DNA of 64,000 bases. Source: Rutidosis leptorrhynchoides (lineage: Eukaryota > Streptophyta > Magnoliopsida > Asterales > Asteraceae). Positions within the stretch are counted from its first letter, which is position 1; every line of letters starts with the position of its first letter. The notes beneath the pieces were generated by a model. It saw nothing but the letters and a program-made list of their open reading frames with translations. It did not search any database and had not been told where the DNA came from. A program made the position numbers and the translations under genes. Positions 1 to 12,011 of this stretch are shown here, piece by piece. The stretch is taken from the NCBI RefSeq assembly GCF_046630445.1, contig NC_092335.1, positions 7,669,501 to 7,733,500 on the forward strand. The letters are read 5' to 3'.

Positions 1-2653
1 CACGTCAATTTGGGGGTCTGTTCCCAAATTCTTAGGCTACCAAGCTAAAAAGGGGCATATTCGGCTTCGATCATTCACCCATATAAAGTAGTTTCATTTA
101 CTTGTGTCTATTTCGTAAAATATTTATAAATTTGCATGTATTTTCATCCCAAAATATTAGATTTTAAAAGTGGGACTATAACTCACTTTCATAGATTTTT
201 ACTTCGTCGGGAAGTAAGACTTGGCCACTGGTCGATTCACGAACCTATAACAAATATGTACATATATATCAAAGTATGTTCAAAATATATTTACAACATT
301 TTTAATACGTTTTAATGTTTTAAGTTTATTAAGTCAGCTGTCCTCGTTAGTAACCTACAACTAGTTGTCCATAGTTAGATGTACAGAAAATAAATTGATA
401 TATATTATCTTGACCCAATCCAAGACCCAGTGTATACACGTCTCAGGCTAGATCACAACTCAAAGTATATATATTTTTGGAATCAACCTCAACCCTGTAT
501 AGCTAACTCCAACATTACTGCATATAGAGTGTCTATGGTTGTTCCAAATAATATATATAGATGGGTCGATATGATATGTCAAAACATTTGCATACATGTC
601 TATGGTATTCCAAGATTACATAATATATTAGAATACATGTATAATACAATACAAGTTAGCTAGGATATGATTTGTATAGAATTGTTACAATATTTCCCGT
701 AGCTACAACAATAAAAAAATATCCAATCTTGTTTTACCCATAACTTCTTCGTTTTAAATCCGTTTTGAGTGAATCAAATTGCTATGGTTTCATATTGAAC
801 TCTATTTTATAAATCTAAACAGAAAATTATAGGTTTATAGTCGGAAATATAAGTTACAAGTCGTTTTTGTAAGAGGTAGTCATTTCAGTCGAAAGAACGA
901 CGTCTTGATGACCATTTTGAAAAACATACTTCCACTTTGAGTTTAACCATGATTTTTGGATATAATTTCATGTTCATAAGAAAAATCATTTTCCCCGAAG
1001 AACAACTTTTAAATCAAAGTTTATCATAGTTTTTAATTAACTAACCCAAAACAGCCCGCGGTGTTACTACGACGGCGTATATCCGATTTTACGGTGTTTT
1101 TTGTATTTTTCGGTTTTATATAATTAAGTTAGCATATCATATAGATATATAACATGTGTTTAGTTGATTTTAAAAGTCAAGTTAGAAGGATTAACTTTTG
1201 TTTGCGAACAAGTTTAGAATTAACTAAACTATGTTCTAGTGATTTCAAGTTTAAACCTTCGAATAAGGTAGTTTTATATATATATGAATCGAATGATGTT
1301 ATGAACATCATTACTACCTCAAGTTTTGTGGATAAACCTACTGGAAATGAGAAAAATAGATCTAGCTTCAAAGGATCCTTGGATGGCTTGAAAGTTCTTG
1401 AAGCAAAATCATGACACGAAAACAAGTTCAAGTAAGATTTCCACTCGAAATAAGATTGTTAAAGTTATAGAAATTGAAACAAAGTTTGAATATGAGTATT
1501 ACCTTATATTATAAAGATATCTTACTGTAAATAAGAAAGATTTCTTGAGGTTGGATGATCACTTTACAAGATTGGAAGTAAGCTAGCAAATTTGGAAGTA
1601 TTCTTGATTTTATGAAACTAGAACTTATAGAATTTATGAAGAACACTTAGAACTTGAAGACAGAACTTGAGAGAGATCAATTAGATGAATAAAATTGAAG
1701 AATAAAAGTGTTTTTAGGTGTTTTTGGTCGTTGGTATATGGATTAGATATAAAGGATGTTCAATTTTGTTTACATGTAAATAAGTTATGAATGATTACTA
1801 ATATTTTTGTAATTTTATGAGATATTTCATGCTAGTTGCCAAATGATGGTTCTCACATGTGTTAGGTGACTCACATGGGCTACTAAGAGCTGATCATTGG
1901 AGTGTATATACCAATAGTACATACATCTTAAAGATGTGTATTGTACGAGTACGAATACAGGTGCATACGAGTAGAATTGTTGATGAAACTGAACGAGGAT
2001 GTAATTGTAAGCATTTTTGTAAAGTAGAAGTATTTTGATAAGTGTCTTGAAGTCTTTCAAAAGTGTATGAATACATATTAAAATACTACATGTATATACA
2101 TTTTAACTGAGTCGTTAAGTCATCAATAGTCGTTACATGTAAGTGTTGTTTTGAAACCTTTAGGTTAACGATCTTGTTAAATGTTGTTAACCCATTGTTT
2201 ATTATATCTAAAGAGATGTTAAATTATTACATTATCATGATATTATGATATATTAATATTTTTTAGTATGATATATATACAGTTAAATGTTGTTACAACG
2301 ATAATCGTTACATATATGTCTCGTTTCGAAATCATTAAGTTAGTAGTCTTGTTTTTTTTTTTTTACATATGTAGTTCATTGGTAATATACTTAATGATAT
2401 TTTTACTTATCATAATATCATGTTAACTATATATATATATATATATATCCATATATATGACATCATATAGTTTTTACAAGTTTTAACGTTCGTGAATCAC
2501 CAGTCAACTTGGGTGGTCAATTGTCTATATGAAACCTATTTCAATTAATCACATCTTAATAAGTTTGATTGCTTAACATGTTGGAAACACTTAATCATAT
2601 AAATAACAATTTTATTTAATATATATAAACATGGAAAAGTTCGGGTCACTACA
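1..2653 (-). mobile_element. Truncated LTR at window edge, low-coordinate LTR of element A
   Basis: The window opens inside a long LTR that ends at 2653 with ...GTTCGGGTCACTACA, so read on the minus strand it starts TGTAGTGACCCGAAC. The orientation follows from the minus-strand primer site at 4838-4849. Positions 1-250 match 15201-15490, the inner part of the other LTR of this element, but the rest does not align with that LTR. Short open frames here (for example 1154-1414 and 1827-2060) have no recognisable domain and are treated as noncoding. The family call rests on recognising the terminal sequences. Confidence 0.7.
425..610. repeat. Dispersed module, copy 1 (inside an LTR)
   Basis: A block of about 180 bp containing TCACAACTCAAA, CCTCAACCCTGTATAGC and AGAGTGTCTATGG. 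It recurs in the internal region of element A (3031-3215) and of element B (10450-10625). It is therefore shared between an LTR and internal sequence. Confidence 0.75.
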
Positions 2654-3030
2654 ACATCAATGCCCAAGGATCTGGCAAAGTTATGTGCTAAACGTTTACT
2701 CAGGTTACAAGAGTTTTTCAGGTGCATATCTATATGCATAAATCTTTCCTTCCGTAGATGAAGTGTAGTTGGTTCATCCTCTCAATTGAGGTGTTTTCAA
2801 GAATCATGAAAGGTTTGAACGCGGATTATAATCGTCAAGGTACAAATGAGGTTTAAGATGAAATCAAGTGGCAAACTTGAAGAGATGTTTAGTTTCATAT
2901 ATTATAATCAATATTTTAATTCATTTCAATTGTCCAATGTTGGTAGTCCACAGTTGGTAGTCCAAAGTTAGTAATTCAACAATTCATATATAGTTTAATA
3001 TATAATATTCGAATTAATTAATACGTATTC

Positions 3031-3215
3031 GTGACCCATTGTATACATGTCTCAGACTCGATCACAACTCAAAGTATATATATTATTATAGAATCAACCT
3101 CAACCCTGTATAGCTAACTTGATCATTACCTCATATAGAGTGTCTATGGTTATTCCAAATAATATATATAGATGCGTCGATATGATATGGTAAAACATTG
3201 TATACGTGTCCCGAT
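3031..3215. repeat. Dispersed module, copy 2 (internal region of A)
   Basis: Second copy of the block at 425-610, here lying between LTR end and leader. It is less diverged from the 10450-10625 copy in local context: both are followed by short ATTGCGA-type repeats. Confidence 0.7.
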
Positions 3216-3896
3216 ATTTAAAATGCGTAAATAACAGTATTTAAATGATGATAAATAAAGTGCATAAAATAAATAACAGAAATTAAATGACGATAATTAA
3301 AATTGCGAGAATATAAATTGCGATAAATAAATTGCGATAAATAAAATATAATCAGTTAGCTAGGAACAGTTAGCTAGGAACAGTTAGCGTGGATTCTTAA
3401 CAAAATTTCTCATAGTTAATTTGTTTGTTTCTAACAAAATTTATTTTTGTCCAATGTTTTCTTCATTATGCCACTTGTTGGATTCTGACAGATCAAAATC
3501 CAAATATGAAATTGAATGAAACTGGTTATTCTGCGGTGAACGGATTCGTATATCTGTGGATGTAAGTAGAATAGTAAATGACTGTTGAATCAGATTGGAA
3601 GAATTTATAGTGTAACTTATTAATGTGAAATCTAAATATTTCTAGGGTATTACCTACCCGTTAAAATATTTTCACCATTAACAGTCTGTACAATTTTTAA
3701 TTATAATCTTTATGAAAATATACTTACATATATATATTTTCTTCAGATGTAATCGTGGATTTAATGAGTCAATATGATATTAAACTCATTTGATTTACGG
3801 TTAAATCTAGAGTGCATAATCTCTAAAACATTAGAGATTACATAATCATCATGTCGAACGAAGATAAATGATGTAGATCGATTCGTAGAACGATGA

Positions 3897-4271
3897 TTAT
3901 GATCGAGGTACATAATGAGATGTTGAGGTGTGTGATGTTGAAACTTGGGTTGTTGGTGGTACTGGTATTGATGTTGGTGGTACTGTTGGTGCCGGTGATG
4001 TTGCTGAAGCTGGTACGTTTTGCACCATATTTTCCAAATTGATTACTCGAGCGCGAAGTTCGTTGACTTCTTCTATTATTCCGGGATGATTGTCTGTCAG
4101 AACGAGCGGATGAATAAGGTTTAGAATTTTAGATAGAATATAATCTTGGCGAGATAATAGGGAAATGAGGCTGAAAATGGTATTACGGACAGGTTCGCCG
4201 GTAAGTGCTTCAGGTTCTTCGCCTAAAGGACAATATGGTTGATGAAAGGGATCGCTTCTTCTTGTCTCCAA
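3897..4271 (-). CDS. Short retroelement ORF, possible gag N-terminal remnant
   Basis: A 124-residue open frame in the position expected for the start of gag, about 570 bp downstream of the primer site. Residues about 65-85 (HPGIIEEVNELRARVINLEN) look like a short coiled coil. The tail, about residues 88-124, is rich in Pro, Thr and Ser. There is no capsid-like domain or CCHC knuckle, so it cannot be a complete gag. The homologous stretch of element B (11341-11640) carries an in-frame stop. I infer a leftover gag N-terminus or an unneeded leader ORF, and I do not recognise a defined family. Confidence 0.45.
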   Translation of the reverse strand: METRRSDPFHQPYCPLGEEPEALTGEPVRNTIFSLISLLSRQDYILSKILNLIHPLVLTDNHPGIIEEVNELRARVINLENMVQNVPASATSPAPTVPPTSIPVPPTTQVSTSHTSTSHYVPRS

Positions 4272-4837
4272 TGATTAAGTAGACTACGAACCAATCAGAT
4301 GAATTGAGGATGGCTGATTGGTTGATTCATTCCGGTCATACTGTTTTCGGAGCTTAGGTGAACATCCATGTCGGAATAGCTGTCGGGTTCCGAAGAACTT
4401 GCACTAATAACGAGTTCCATTTCGTACGATTGAGTAAAGAATTTTTCGATAGGAAATGATTTCCGGCTATCGGATGGTATTCTAATTACATAGAATATCT
4501 ATATTTATAGAACAAAAGATTTTGTAGATTACGGAGGAATTTACGAAATATATCAGGCAAAGTTTACAGTAACAGATAAGCTAAGATATGAATTAGCAGA
4601 TACGCTAAGATATGAATTTTGTCTATACACTATTCATGCAATCAATGCAGTAAGATGTGTCTAGACTAAAAATGATAAGCAAGTGATTCCCTAAGAATGA
4701 TAAGCAGGTAATTTTCGACACGAAATGATAAGCAAAACTTTTGACATGTAGACACGGTCGAAGTCCAGACCCATTAATGCATCTAAACAACTATCAGTTA
4801 GACACACTAATACAAGACCTGTTTCGCTAAGACCACT

Positions 4838-4849
4838 GCTCTGATACCA
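4838..4849 (-). other. Primer-binding site of element A (initiator Met tRNA type)
   Basis: On the minus strand this reads TGGTATCAGAGC, the classic complement of the 3' end of plant initiator methionine tRNA. It lies 2 nt from the LTR that starts TGAAAGGACCCG at 4852. It fixes the element on the minus strand with its 5' LTR at higher coordinates. Confidence 0.9.
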
Positions 4850-4851
4850 AC

Positions 4852-5344
4852 TGAAAGGACCCGTTCATATCGATTATAATCGATTCATATCAATTGATTT
4901 CATTGCGAGGTACTTGACCTCTATATGATACATTTTACAAACATTGCATTCGTTTCTAAAAGACGAACCTTCTTTACATCAAAAGTTGACGGCATGCATA
5001 CCATTTCATAATACATCCAACTATAATTGACTTAATGATAATCTTGATGAACTCAACGACTCGAATGCAACGTCTTTTGAAATATGTCATGAATGACTCC
5101 AAGTAATATCCCTAAAATGAGCAAATGCACAGCGGAAGATTTCTTTCATACCTGAGAATAAACATGCTTTAAAGTGTCAACCAAAAGGTTGGTGAGTTCA
5201 TTAGTTTATCATAAGCAATCATTTCCATTATTTTAATAGACCACAAGATTTCATTTTCGTTTCAAGGTACAGGTCTGCTCACTGCTATAAAATTCATTCA
5301 TATGGATTGAACACCTGATAATCGAAATTAACAAGATGCATATA
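4852..5344 (-). mobile_element. 5' LTR of element A, part 1 (split by element B)
   Basis: Starts TGAAAGGACCCGTTC directly beside the primer site and is interrupted at 5344 by element B. The LTR resumes at 15096. The target duplication ATATA sits at 5340-5344 and 15091-15095. Confidence 0.85.
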
Positions 5345-6483
5345 TGTAAAGACCTCGACCTTATCCTCCCGGACGAAGTCTTCAACAGTTGATTCCATTG
5401 CGTTGATCGACTCCAAATAATATCTTTAACATGAGTAAATGCACAGCGGAAGACTCGATTCGTACCTGAGAATAACATGCTTTAAAATGTCAACATAAAG
5501 TTGGTGAGATATATAGGTTTGATGCTAACAGTGTTATAACTATGGACCACAAGATTTAAAGTTTATAAACATAATACACTCGCAAGTGTATGAAAAGCAT
5601 TCTAAGTAATGGGCACCCGGTAACTAGCCTTAACAAGAGTGTGTACCCCTGAGTTATAATAATATGTGCACCGAATCAAGTGCGTTCCGTTAACCTCGAA
5701 GTACTAAACACCCGTTCTTCTAGTTCACTAGAACAACATCTGGGTGGGGGTGTAAAACCCGATAGATCTATCTTTAGGATTCGCGCCTACCAGTTCATAA
5801 ACCAATAGTTAAAGTTACCAAGCTAGGGGATTTTTGATTCAAACCCATGTAGAACGTAATTTTAGTCACTTGTGTCCATAACGTAAATCATTTATAAAAA
5901 TAGCGCATGTATTCTCAGCCCAAAAATATTTAAAGTTTAAAAGGGGACTATATACTCACCTAATGTATTTTGTAGTAAAAATACATATAACATCATTGAA
6001 CACGTATAAGGTTGGCCTCGGATTCACGAACCTATATTATTCGTATATATTAAAACATATAATGAACATCAAATAATTCTATCTATTAATTATAGTATTC
6101 ATATACTTAGAGTTGTAGTTTATATATAAATTTTGTACTAAATTCTAATATACTATATATTTCAAATTACATGTTCTATATATTCATTTTGTATACATAA
6201 TAGAAATGTTAATATTTTTAATATATAATTATAGTTAATATTAATATAATTTTAGTATAAGTATGAAATATTTATATGTTATAATAATAAAAACAACGAT
6301 AATGAAATTTTAACTAAAAAGTAGTTTTAACAATAATGGTTATAAAAAAATATGAATATTTTATTAAAATAATAATTTTAAATAACTTTGTTATTACTAA
6401 TAATTTTAATGAAATTGAAAGTTTTAATAAAAATAATAATTTTTAAAATAATAAATCTTTTAATAGTAATAATAATAATTATG

Positions 6484-6486
6484 ATG

Positions 6487-6521
<35 letters not shown>
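6484..6521. repeat. AAT trinucleotide microsatellite in LTR of B
   Basis: Perfect AAT/ATA run. The matching run in the other LTR (about 13153-13196) is two units longer, which accounts for the 6-bp difference in LTR length. Confidence 0.85.
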
Positions 6522-6526
<5 letters not shown>

Positions 6527-6583
6527 TAATAAAACTACCTTAGGGGTTTTAAAAAGGCTTTCAAAAAGGAAATGCACCAAAAT

Positions 6584-6642
6584 AGATTCGAACCCGCGAC
6601 CTGCCTTCAACCCACACTACGACTTAACCATTCGTCTGTCTC
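6584..6642 (-). promoter_or_regulatory. tRNA-like (Pol III box) module 1 in LTR of B
   Basis: On the minus strand this carries AATGGTTAAGTCG, resembling the A box of class II tRNAs, followed about 30 nt later by CGCGGGTTCGAATC, a good B box. It resembles the head of a tRNA-derived SINE or a decayed tRNA gene. It is not a functional tRNA: no paired acceptor stem could be seen. The second LTR has the same module at 13259-13317. Confidence 0.5.
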
Positions 6643-6873
6643 ATTGATTTTTCTGATTTGTACCCCGTACTAATTACTATATAATTTGTTATTGATTCGG
6701 CCCAACTATTAATTGAATTATCTCGGCCCAAGATCTATGTCCCAAACCCATTAATCCATTACAGCCCACGGCTCAACAGAGGGCAATAGTTATTCGGCCC
6801 AACTGCAAACCCACGGCCCAACCTCATTAAAAGCTCTAAAAAAAATTTACAAAGTAAAAACATGCTAGTAATG

Positions 6874-6930
6874 AGATTAGAACCTTCGACCTCTCGATAA
6901 CCCGACCCTCCTTACAACCATTCGATCCAA
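6874..6930 (-). promoter_or_regulatory. tRNA-like module 2 in LTR of B
   Basis: A second, weaker module on the same strand: minus-strand AATGGTTGTAAGG, then CGAGAGGTCGAAGGTTCTAATC. It lies about 290 bp from module 1. Duplicate at 13549-13605. Confidence 0.4.
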
Positions 6931-8415
6931 CTTGTTTTTCTGTAATATTTCGGACCTAAATATTTATAACACCAGTATTCTAATGTTCTTCTTCTTCATC
7001 ATCGTGGGGATTATCCAGGTCCATCCCACAGCTAATCATAAAATCGTTTTTAAAATTATCAAACCGTTCATCTATCTGATTCATGTGTTTGAAAATTAAT
7101 TAAAACATCAACAAAACAAAAAAAGAAGCTGTAACAGGGACCTCAACTCGTATGAACCCACTTCATGATTTTCGAACTTAAAGGTGTTTGAGACCACGAC
7201 TTATTCATGAAAATGGTTGCAAATTAAACCTATAAACTTTCTGTAATCTAAATTTTTCTTGTAATTCAACAGAGAACTCGAAAATCCATGAAAACGAATC
7301 GATGGACTTTTAAACCCAAAACTTGACTCTTCGAATTCGTTCTTGATTTGGAAAATTGGTAGTTGAGACTTGGTAGAAAGATTTGGTAAAGGATTCCTCA
7401 CATAATAGAATTAACAGATTTTAATTTTGATTCGAAATCAAGATAATTGAAAAACGGAGCATGAACTGGGGTCGGCTCTTTGACTCTTTCTGTTTTTTTT
7501 TTTTTTTTATACGAGTAACAGAACAGATAGATATATGGTAGAACAGATCGACACAGATAGTAATATATATAATCAATAGAAATTGTTTTGTAGCTGTAAA
7601 GTAATCGACAGGTAATCACAGACGTATAGTAAACCGATTGAAACGGATGTTGATATATATAATTTTCTTTTTAAAACATATATGTTTCTGTTTCCAATAA
7701 AAATATCGGTATTTGTATTTTCAGTGTCATTAGTTATGCATTATAGTTTAATACTTAATAATTACCACAATAATAGTGTTTCACTCAATATTTATAATAA
7801 TACTTATCATAATAATAATATAATTATTGATAATGATGTTATTATATTAATAATTAATAATAGTGTAAATAATGATTTTAATATAAAAAAAAATAGTAAT
7901 AAGTTGTATTAATATAACAATATTTATAATAATTTTTGGTAATGGTGTTAATACTTATAATATTAGTAATTATATTAGTAATTATATTAATGATAATAAT
8001 CAACCATAAAAATTATTACCAACAATGTTAACTTTTGAGAATTTTAATAGTAATCATAATTTAAATCGTAATGGTAATGAAAATAATAAAATTTACAAAA
8101 TAATAAAAATGTGAATACTTAATTGTGATAATTTTAATATAACAAAATAATATTATCACACACTATCTATATGAAATGAAATGAAATATCATGAATTTCT
8201 TATATTTATTTATATATATATATATATTTATTTAATATATAAGTATCTATTTTCAAATAATTGTTCGTGAATCGACAGGCATGATCAGAGGGTAACAGAT
8301 TTAATGAATATAGATTTCAAACTCTTTAGACTCAATATAACAGATTTTGCTTATCGTGTCGGAAACATATAGAGTTTAAGGTTTAAATTTGGTCGAAAAT
8401 TTCCGGGTCGTTACA

Positions 8416-8429
8416 GTACCCACCTGTTA
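8416..8429 (-). other. Polypurine tract region of element B
   Basis: Minus strand TAACAGGTGGGTAC lies directly upstream of the LTR start TGTAACGACCCGG. This is the expected place and purine bias for plus-strand priming. Upstream minus-strand sequence GGGGACGAAATTTC resembles the end of chromovirus pol regions. Confidence 0.65.
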
Positions 8430-8766
8430 AAGAAATTTCGTCCCCGAAATTTGATAGAGGTTGTCATGGATAACAATAAGAATATTTTCATAACGAATAT
8501 GGGGTAATGGTGGAGTTTTATCATATTTGAGAAATATAGATGATTCGATTATGTGAAGCGCAGGAGTGAAGCCATCACAAAAGAATGAAATGAGTGAATA
8601 TGGAATTGTTTTAACCGATGACGTGGTTATGATTGATTTCCGGAATTCACGAGATTTAAAGAAAATCTTTCGTAATAAGATTTGGTTCTTCGGCGATTTA
8701 GGAAACAGGATCTTCTTTGATTTAATGCGGCAAATCTGTTGTGATTTCTTTGTCGGATATTTCACT

Positions 8767-8773
8767 TATAAAA
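8767..8773 (+). promoter_or_regulatory. TATA box of putative antisense gene in element B
   Basis: TATAAAA 86 bp upstream of the ATG at 8853, followed by a pyrimidine-rich leader without upstream ATG. This is the normal layout of a plant core promoter and it faces opposite to the retroelement. A very similar TATA-to-ATG layout is seen at 19316-19401. Confidence 0.5.
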
Positions 8774-8852
8774 CTACCTCCTTCGTTTTCTTATTTCCAT
8801 ATCCACATTTTCTACTCTTTCTCCTTATTCCTTCCTTACAATATTCGTCAAT

Positions 8853-9733
8853 ATGCTTCGTCCCATTCTTGTTCTTGATATATTCTTAATTTTCACATCC
8901 ATCATTCTTCTATTTCATCTACCACCGGAGGATTTTATTTATTTCTACTATTATCTTGGGATTATAGTGTTTTTAATCTTCCCGTCCTTGAGTCAAGCGA
9001 ATCATGATCCGGAATTCGTAAGCATGAAATTTGGAATGAACATAACTAATGTTATTAGAAAGAAATGGTAATAGCACGAGTTTGGTTTTTCAAATTACTA
9101 GAATATCCTAGAAAAAGATAGAACTATCAGGATGATATGTTCCTAATATGTTTGGAGATTGAATAGAATATAAGAGCCGTGTAACATGGCACATGATGAT
9201 GATACTATGAATCATCACGTTCCATTAGAAACTTAACATGGTTTAATGTAATATAATGAAGTTGATCAAGTTTCATTATATTATACTAATTCAGGCATCA
9301 GTTCCCAACATTGCTTCAGAACATTCCTATTTTAAATTCGAAGGTTTTAGAATTTAGAAACTAACACAGTTTCTTTTATATTGTAACGCATATATTACGG
9401 AGAGATACATGATCTCGGATAAATATAGTTGGGAAAACATCTCCAGTAATATGGAGGATATGTGTAACGGAAGATATGAAGATATCTTATAGCATCTAAG
9501 ATAAGATGATGATGAAGAATAACATCTGGGAAGATTTAGAATAAGGAGTAGGGTTCTTACTAATGATTTCAGCAGACACTGAATCATTTGGATTCTTTGA
9601 AAGCAGATTCAGTTTTTGTGATTTATTCACACCTTCCTTCATACTTTGCTCAATCCGTTTTCCGGTTCCAACCCTTCTCTTTTTCTGAGCTTTTCCAACA
9701 CACTGTACTTTTTGACTTGTTAAAGTCGTTTAC

Positions 9734-9773
<40 letters not shown>

Positions 9774-10070
9774 TCTTCATCAGCATTTCAAAAACTACTT
9801 CATAGTTCAGAGTATTTTTCGAAAACTTCACATTCGGAGTATTAAATTCTTAGGAATAATGTTATGGGTATATGTGGAGAAGTTCTACGAGATTTTCAAA
9901 ATACTAATTGCGGATATCGCCAAAGGGATGCCGAGTTGCTGGTACATGATGTCGTGGAATATGAAAGGTTCTCCAGTAATGACGGCGAAAGGACAACGTA
10001 TTTATATCGAGATGATAATAAGACCAGTTTTACTAAGAAGTCAAAGTGGAGCTGTGATAAAAGTGGCTAA
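8853..10070 (+). CDS. Putative spliced antisense gene: small two-helix membrane protein, join 8853..9067, 9854..10070
   Basis: Unrecognised gene, antisense to element B. Exon 1 gives two hydrophobic segments (about residues 5-23 and 29-48) separated by a LPPED turn. Unspliced, it stops after 72 codons. A donor ATG/GTAATAG at 9067/9068 and an acceptor AAATTCTTAG/GAA at 9853/9854 join it in phase to a second open stretch starting NNVMGICGEVLRDF. The total is 432 nt, 143 residues. The 786-nt intron contains a T run (9736-9770). The second exon is hydrophilic and charged, with five Cys, and ends WSCDKSG. The exon structure is an inference from splice signals and frame. It could instead be a 72-residue intronless ORF plus an unrelated 68-residue ORF (9864-10070). 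Element A lacks this block. Confidence 0.5.
9736..9770. repeat. Poly-T tract (35 T) inside element B
   Basis: Uninterrupted T run on the plus strand. In the antisense gene model it lies about 85 nt upstream of the acceptor at 9853. It may also mark the tail of a retroposed insertion. Confidence 0.8.
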
Positions 10071-10449
10071 TTTGGAAGGAAATTGCAAAGTTATTTTGGG
10101 TAATAATAACACTAAAGGAATTTACACTGCTATGTGTTGACTCAGTTTCCGAGAGTTTTCAGGTGCATAACTTTATGCATGAATCTTTTTCCGTAGACGA
10201 GGTGCGACTGGTTCAACTTCTCGATAGAGGCGTTTTCAAGAATCATGAAAAATTTGAACGCGAATTGTAATTGTCAAGATACGAATGGGGTTTAAGATAG
10301 AATCAAGTGACAAACTTGAAGAATTGTTTAGTTTCATATGTTATAATCAATATTTTAATTCATTTTAATTGTCCATAGTTAGCAGTTCAATAGTCCGATA
10401 ATTTCATATATAAATTAAATATATAATATTCGAATTAATTAAATTATAT

Positions 10450-10625
10450 CGTGACCCGTGTACCGGTCTCAGTGTCGCTCACAACTCAAACCATATATAT
10501 ATTTTGGAATCCACCTCAACCCTGTATAGCCAGCTATAGAGTGTCTATGGTCGTTCCGAAATATATATATAGATGGGTCGATATGATAAGTCGAAACCTT
10601 GCATACGTGTCCCGACGGTATGTAA
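10450..10625. repeat. Dispersed module, copy 3 (internal region of B)
   Basis: Third copy of the module at 425-610 and 3031-3215, with the core CCTCAACCCTGTATAGCC and AGAGTGTCTATGG. It is slightly shortened. Confidence 0.75.
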
Positions 10626-11340
10626 AGTGCGGAAATTAAATAACAGTAAATAAAATTGCGAGAATGTAAATTGCGAGAATGTAAATTGCGATAAATTAAA
10701 TGTTAGCTGGGAACAGTTAGCCGGAACAGTTAGCGTGGAATCCTTAACAATATTTCAATTAGTTAATCCGTTTGTTTCTAACAAATTTTATTATATCCAA
10801 TGTTTTCTTCATTATGCCACTTGTTGGATTCTGATAGGTAAAAATCCAAATATGAAATTTGAATGAAAATGGTTATTCTGAGGTGAGCGGATACGAATAT
10901 CGGTGATTGTAAGTAGGATAATAGATAATCGTTGAATCAGATTCAAAGAATGTACAGTGTAACTCATTAATGTGAATTCTAAATATTCCTCGGGCACTAC
11001 CCACCCGTTAAAATATTTTCATCATTAACAGTTTGTACGAGAGAATTTTTAATTTCATTCTTATGAAAATATACTCGCATATATATTTTCATCGGATGTA
11101 ATCATGGATTTAATGAGTCAATAAGATATTAAACTCATTTGATTTATCGTTATTACCAGATTACATAATTTCTAACTTTAGAAATTACATAATCATCATA
11201 TCGAACGGAGATAATTGATGTGGAATGATATGTAAAGTGAGGATAACCAATGTAGAACGTTATGTAGAACGAAAATATTATAGATAGAACAATACTTAGA
11301 ACGGTGATTATACTCAAGGTATAATTTATGACGTTGAGGT

Positions 11341-11640
11341 TTACGACGCGGTTGTGGCTGCTGCTGGTGTTTGTAACCGTCGCACCATATTTTCCATAGC
11401 CGTCACACGAGCGCGAAGTTTGTTAACTTATGCTTGTACACCGGAATGATTGACGATTGAAGCGAGCGGATGTATAAAATTCGGAATATGAGATGGTATG
11501 TAATTATGATGAGATATCCGTAAAAAGGGGAAAAGAAATGGTTTCTCGAACAGGTTCATCGGTAAGTGTTTCAGGTTTATCGCCAAAAGGATAATTTAGT
11601 GGATGGAAAGGTTCCTCGATGTGAAATGATTTTCGGATGT
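11341..11640 (-). pseudogene. Decayed copy of the short gag-like ORF in element B
   Basis: Aligns with the ORF at 3897-4271 of element A: the segment encoding KLRARV and the region around the capped Pro/Thr tail are recognisable. A stop codon (TAA on minus, 11428-11430) replaces the Glu codon found in A, and indels follow. It shows that this ORF is not needed by element B, which transposed recently. Confidence 0.6.
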
Positions 11641-11999
11641 AGAATGATATTCTAACTATGTAGAATATCTATACGTAATACTAAAGATTTCGTAGGCTAC
11701 AAAGGATGTTACGACATATATCAGGCAAATCTACAGATACGCCAAGATAGGAATTATCAGATACGCTAAGATATGAATTTCGTCTATACACTATCGATGC
11801 ACTAAATGCAGTAGAGCGTGTCTAGACTTGAGAACGATAGGCAGGCAATTTCCTAAGGATGATAAGCAGATGATTTCCGACTAGAATGATAAGCAAAACT
11901 TTTTGACAGGCAGACACGGTCAAAGTCCAGACTCACTACTGTATCCTAACAACTACTAGTCAGACACACTAATGCAAGGCCTGGTTCACTAAGACCAAC

Positions 12000-12011
12000 G
12001 CTCTGATACCA
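12000..12011 (-). other. Primer-binding site of element B
   Basis: Minus-strand TGGTATCAGAGC, complementary to initiator Met tRNA, separated by 2 nt from the 5' LTR at 12014. Confidence 0.92.

Larger units (their letters stand above)
2654..4851 (-). mobile_element. Internal region of element A, non-autonomous Ty3-gypsy-type
   Basis: On the minus strand this runs from the primer-binding site at 4849 down to the LTR end at 2653. About 2 kb of it aligns with 10141-12011 of element B: the same leader, the same dispersed module, and the same short tandem motifs GCGATAAATAAATT and CAGTTAGCTAGGAA near 3310-3400. No protease, reverse transcriptase, RNase H or integrase motif is present. The only plausible coding remnant is at 3897-4271. 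It also lacks the 8416-10140 block that element B carries. Confidence 0.75.
5345..8415 (-). repeat. 3' LTR of element B
   Basis: 3,071 bp, starting TGTAAAGACCTCG and ending CCGGGTCGTTACA on the plus strand. Compared by eye with 12014-15090 I find one substitution (G at 6047 against A) and a two-unit difference in an AAT microsatellite (6484-6521). It contains long AAT-rich stretches and two tRNA-like modules. Small open frames at 7201-7401, 7398-7619 and 7682-7912 recur identically in the other LTR and have no known domain. Confidence 0.93.

Noticed and set aside
7201-7912. Three small ORFs duplicated identically at 13876-14587
   Set aside because: They are identical only because the two LTRs are nearly identical; AT-rich composition, no domain, no start context.
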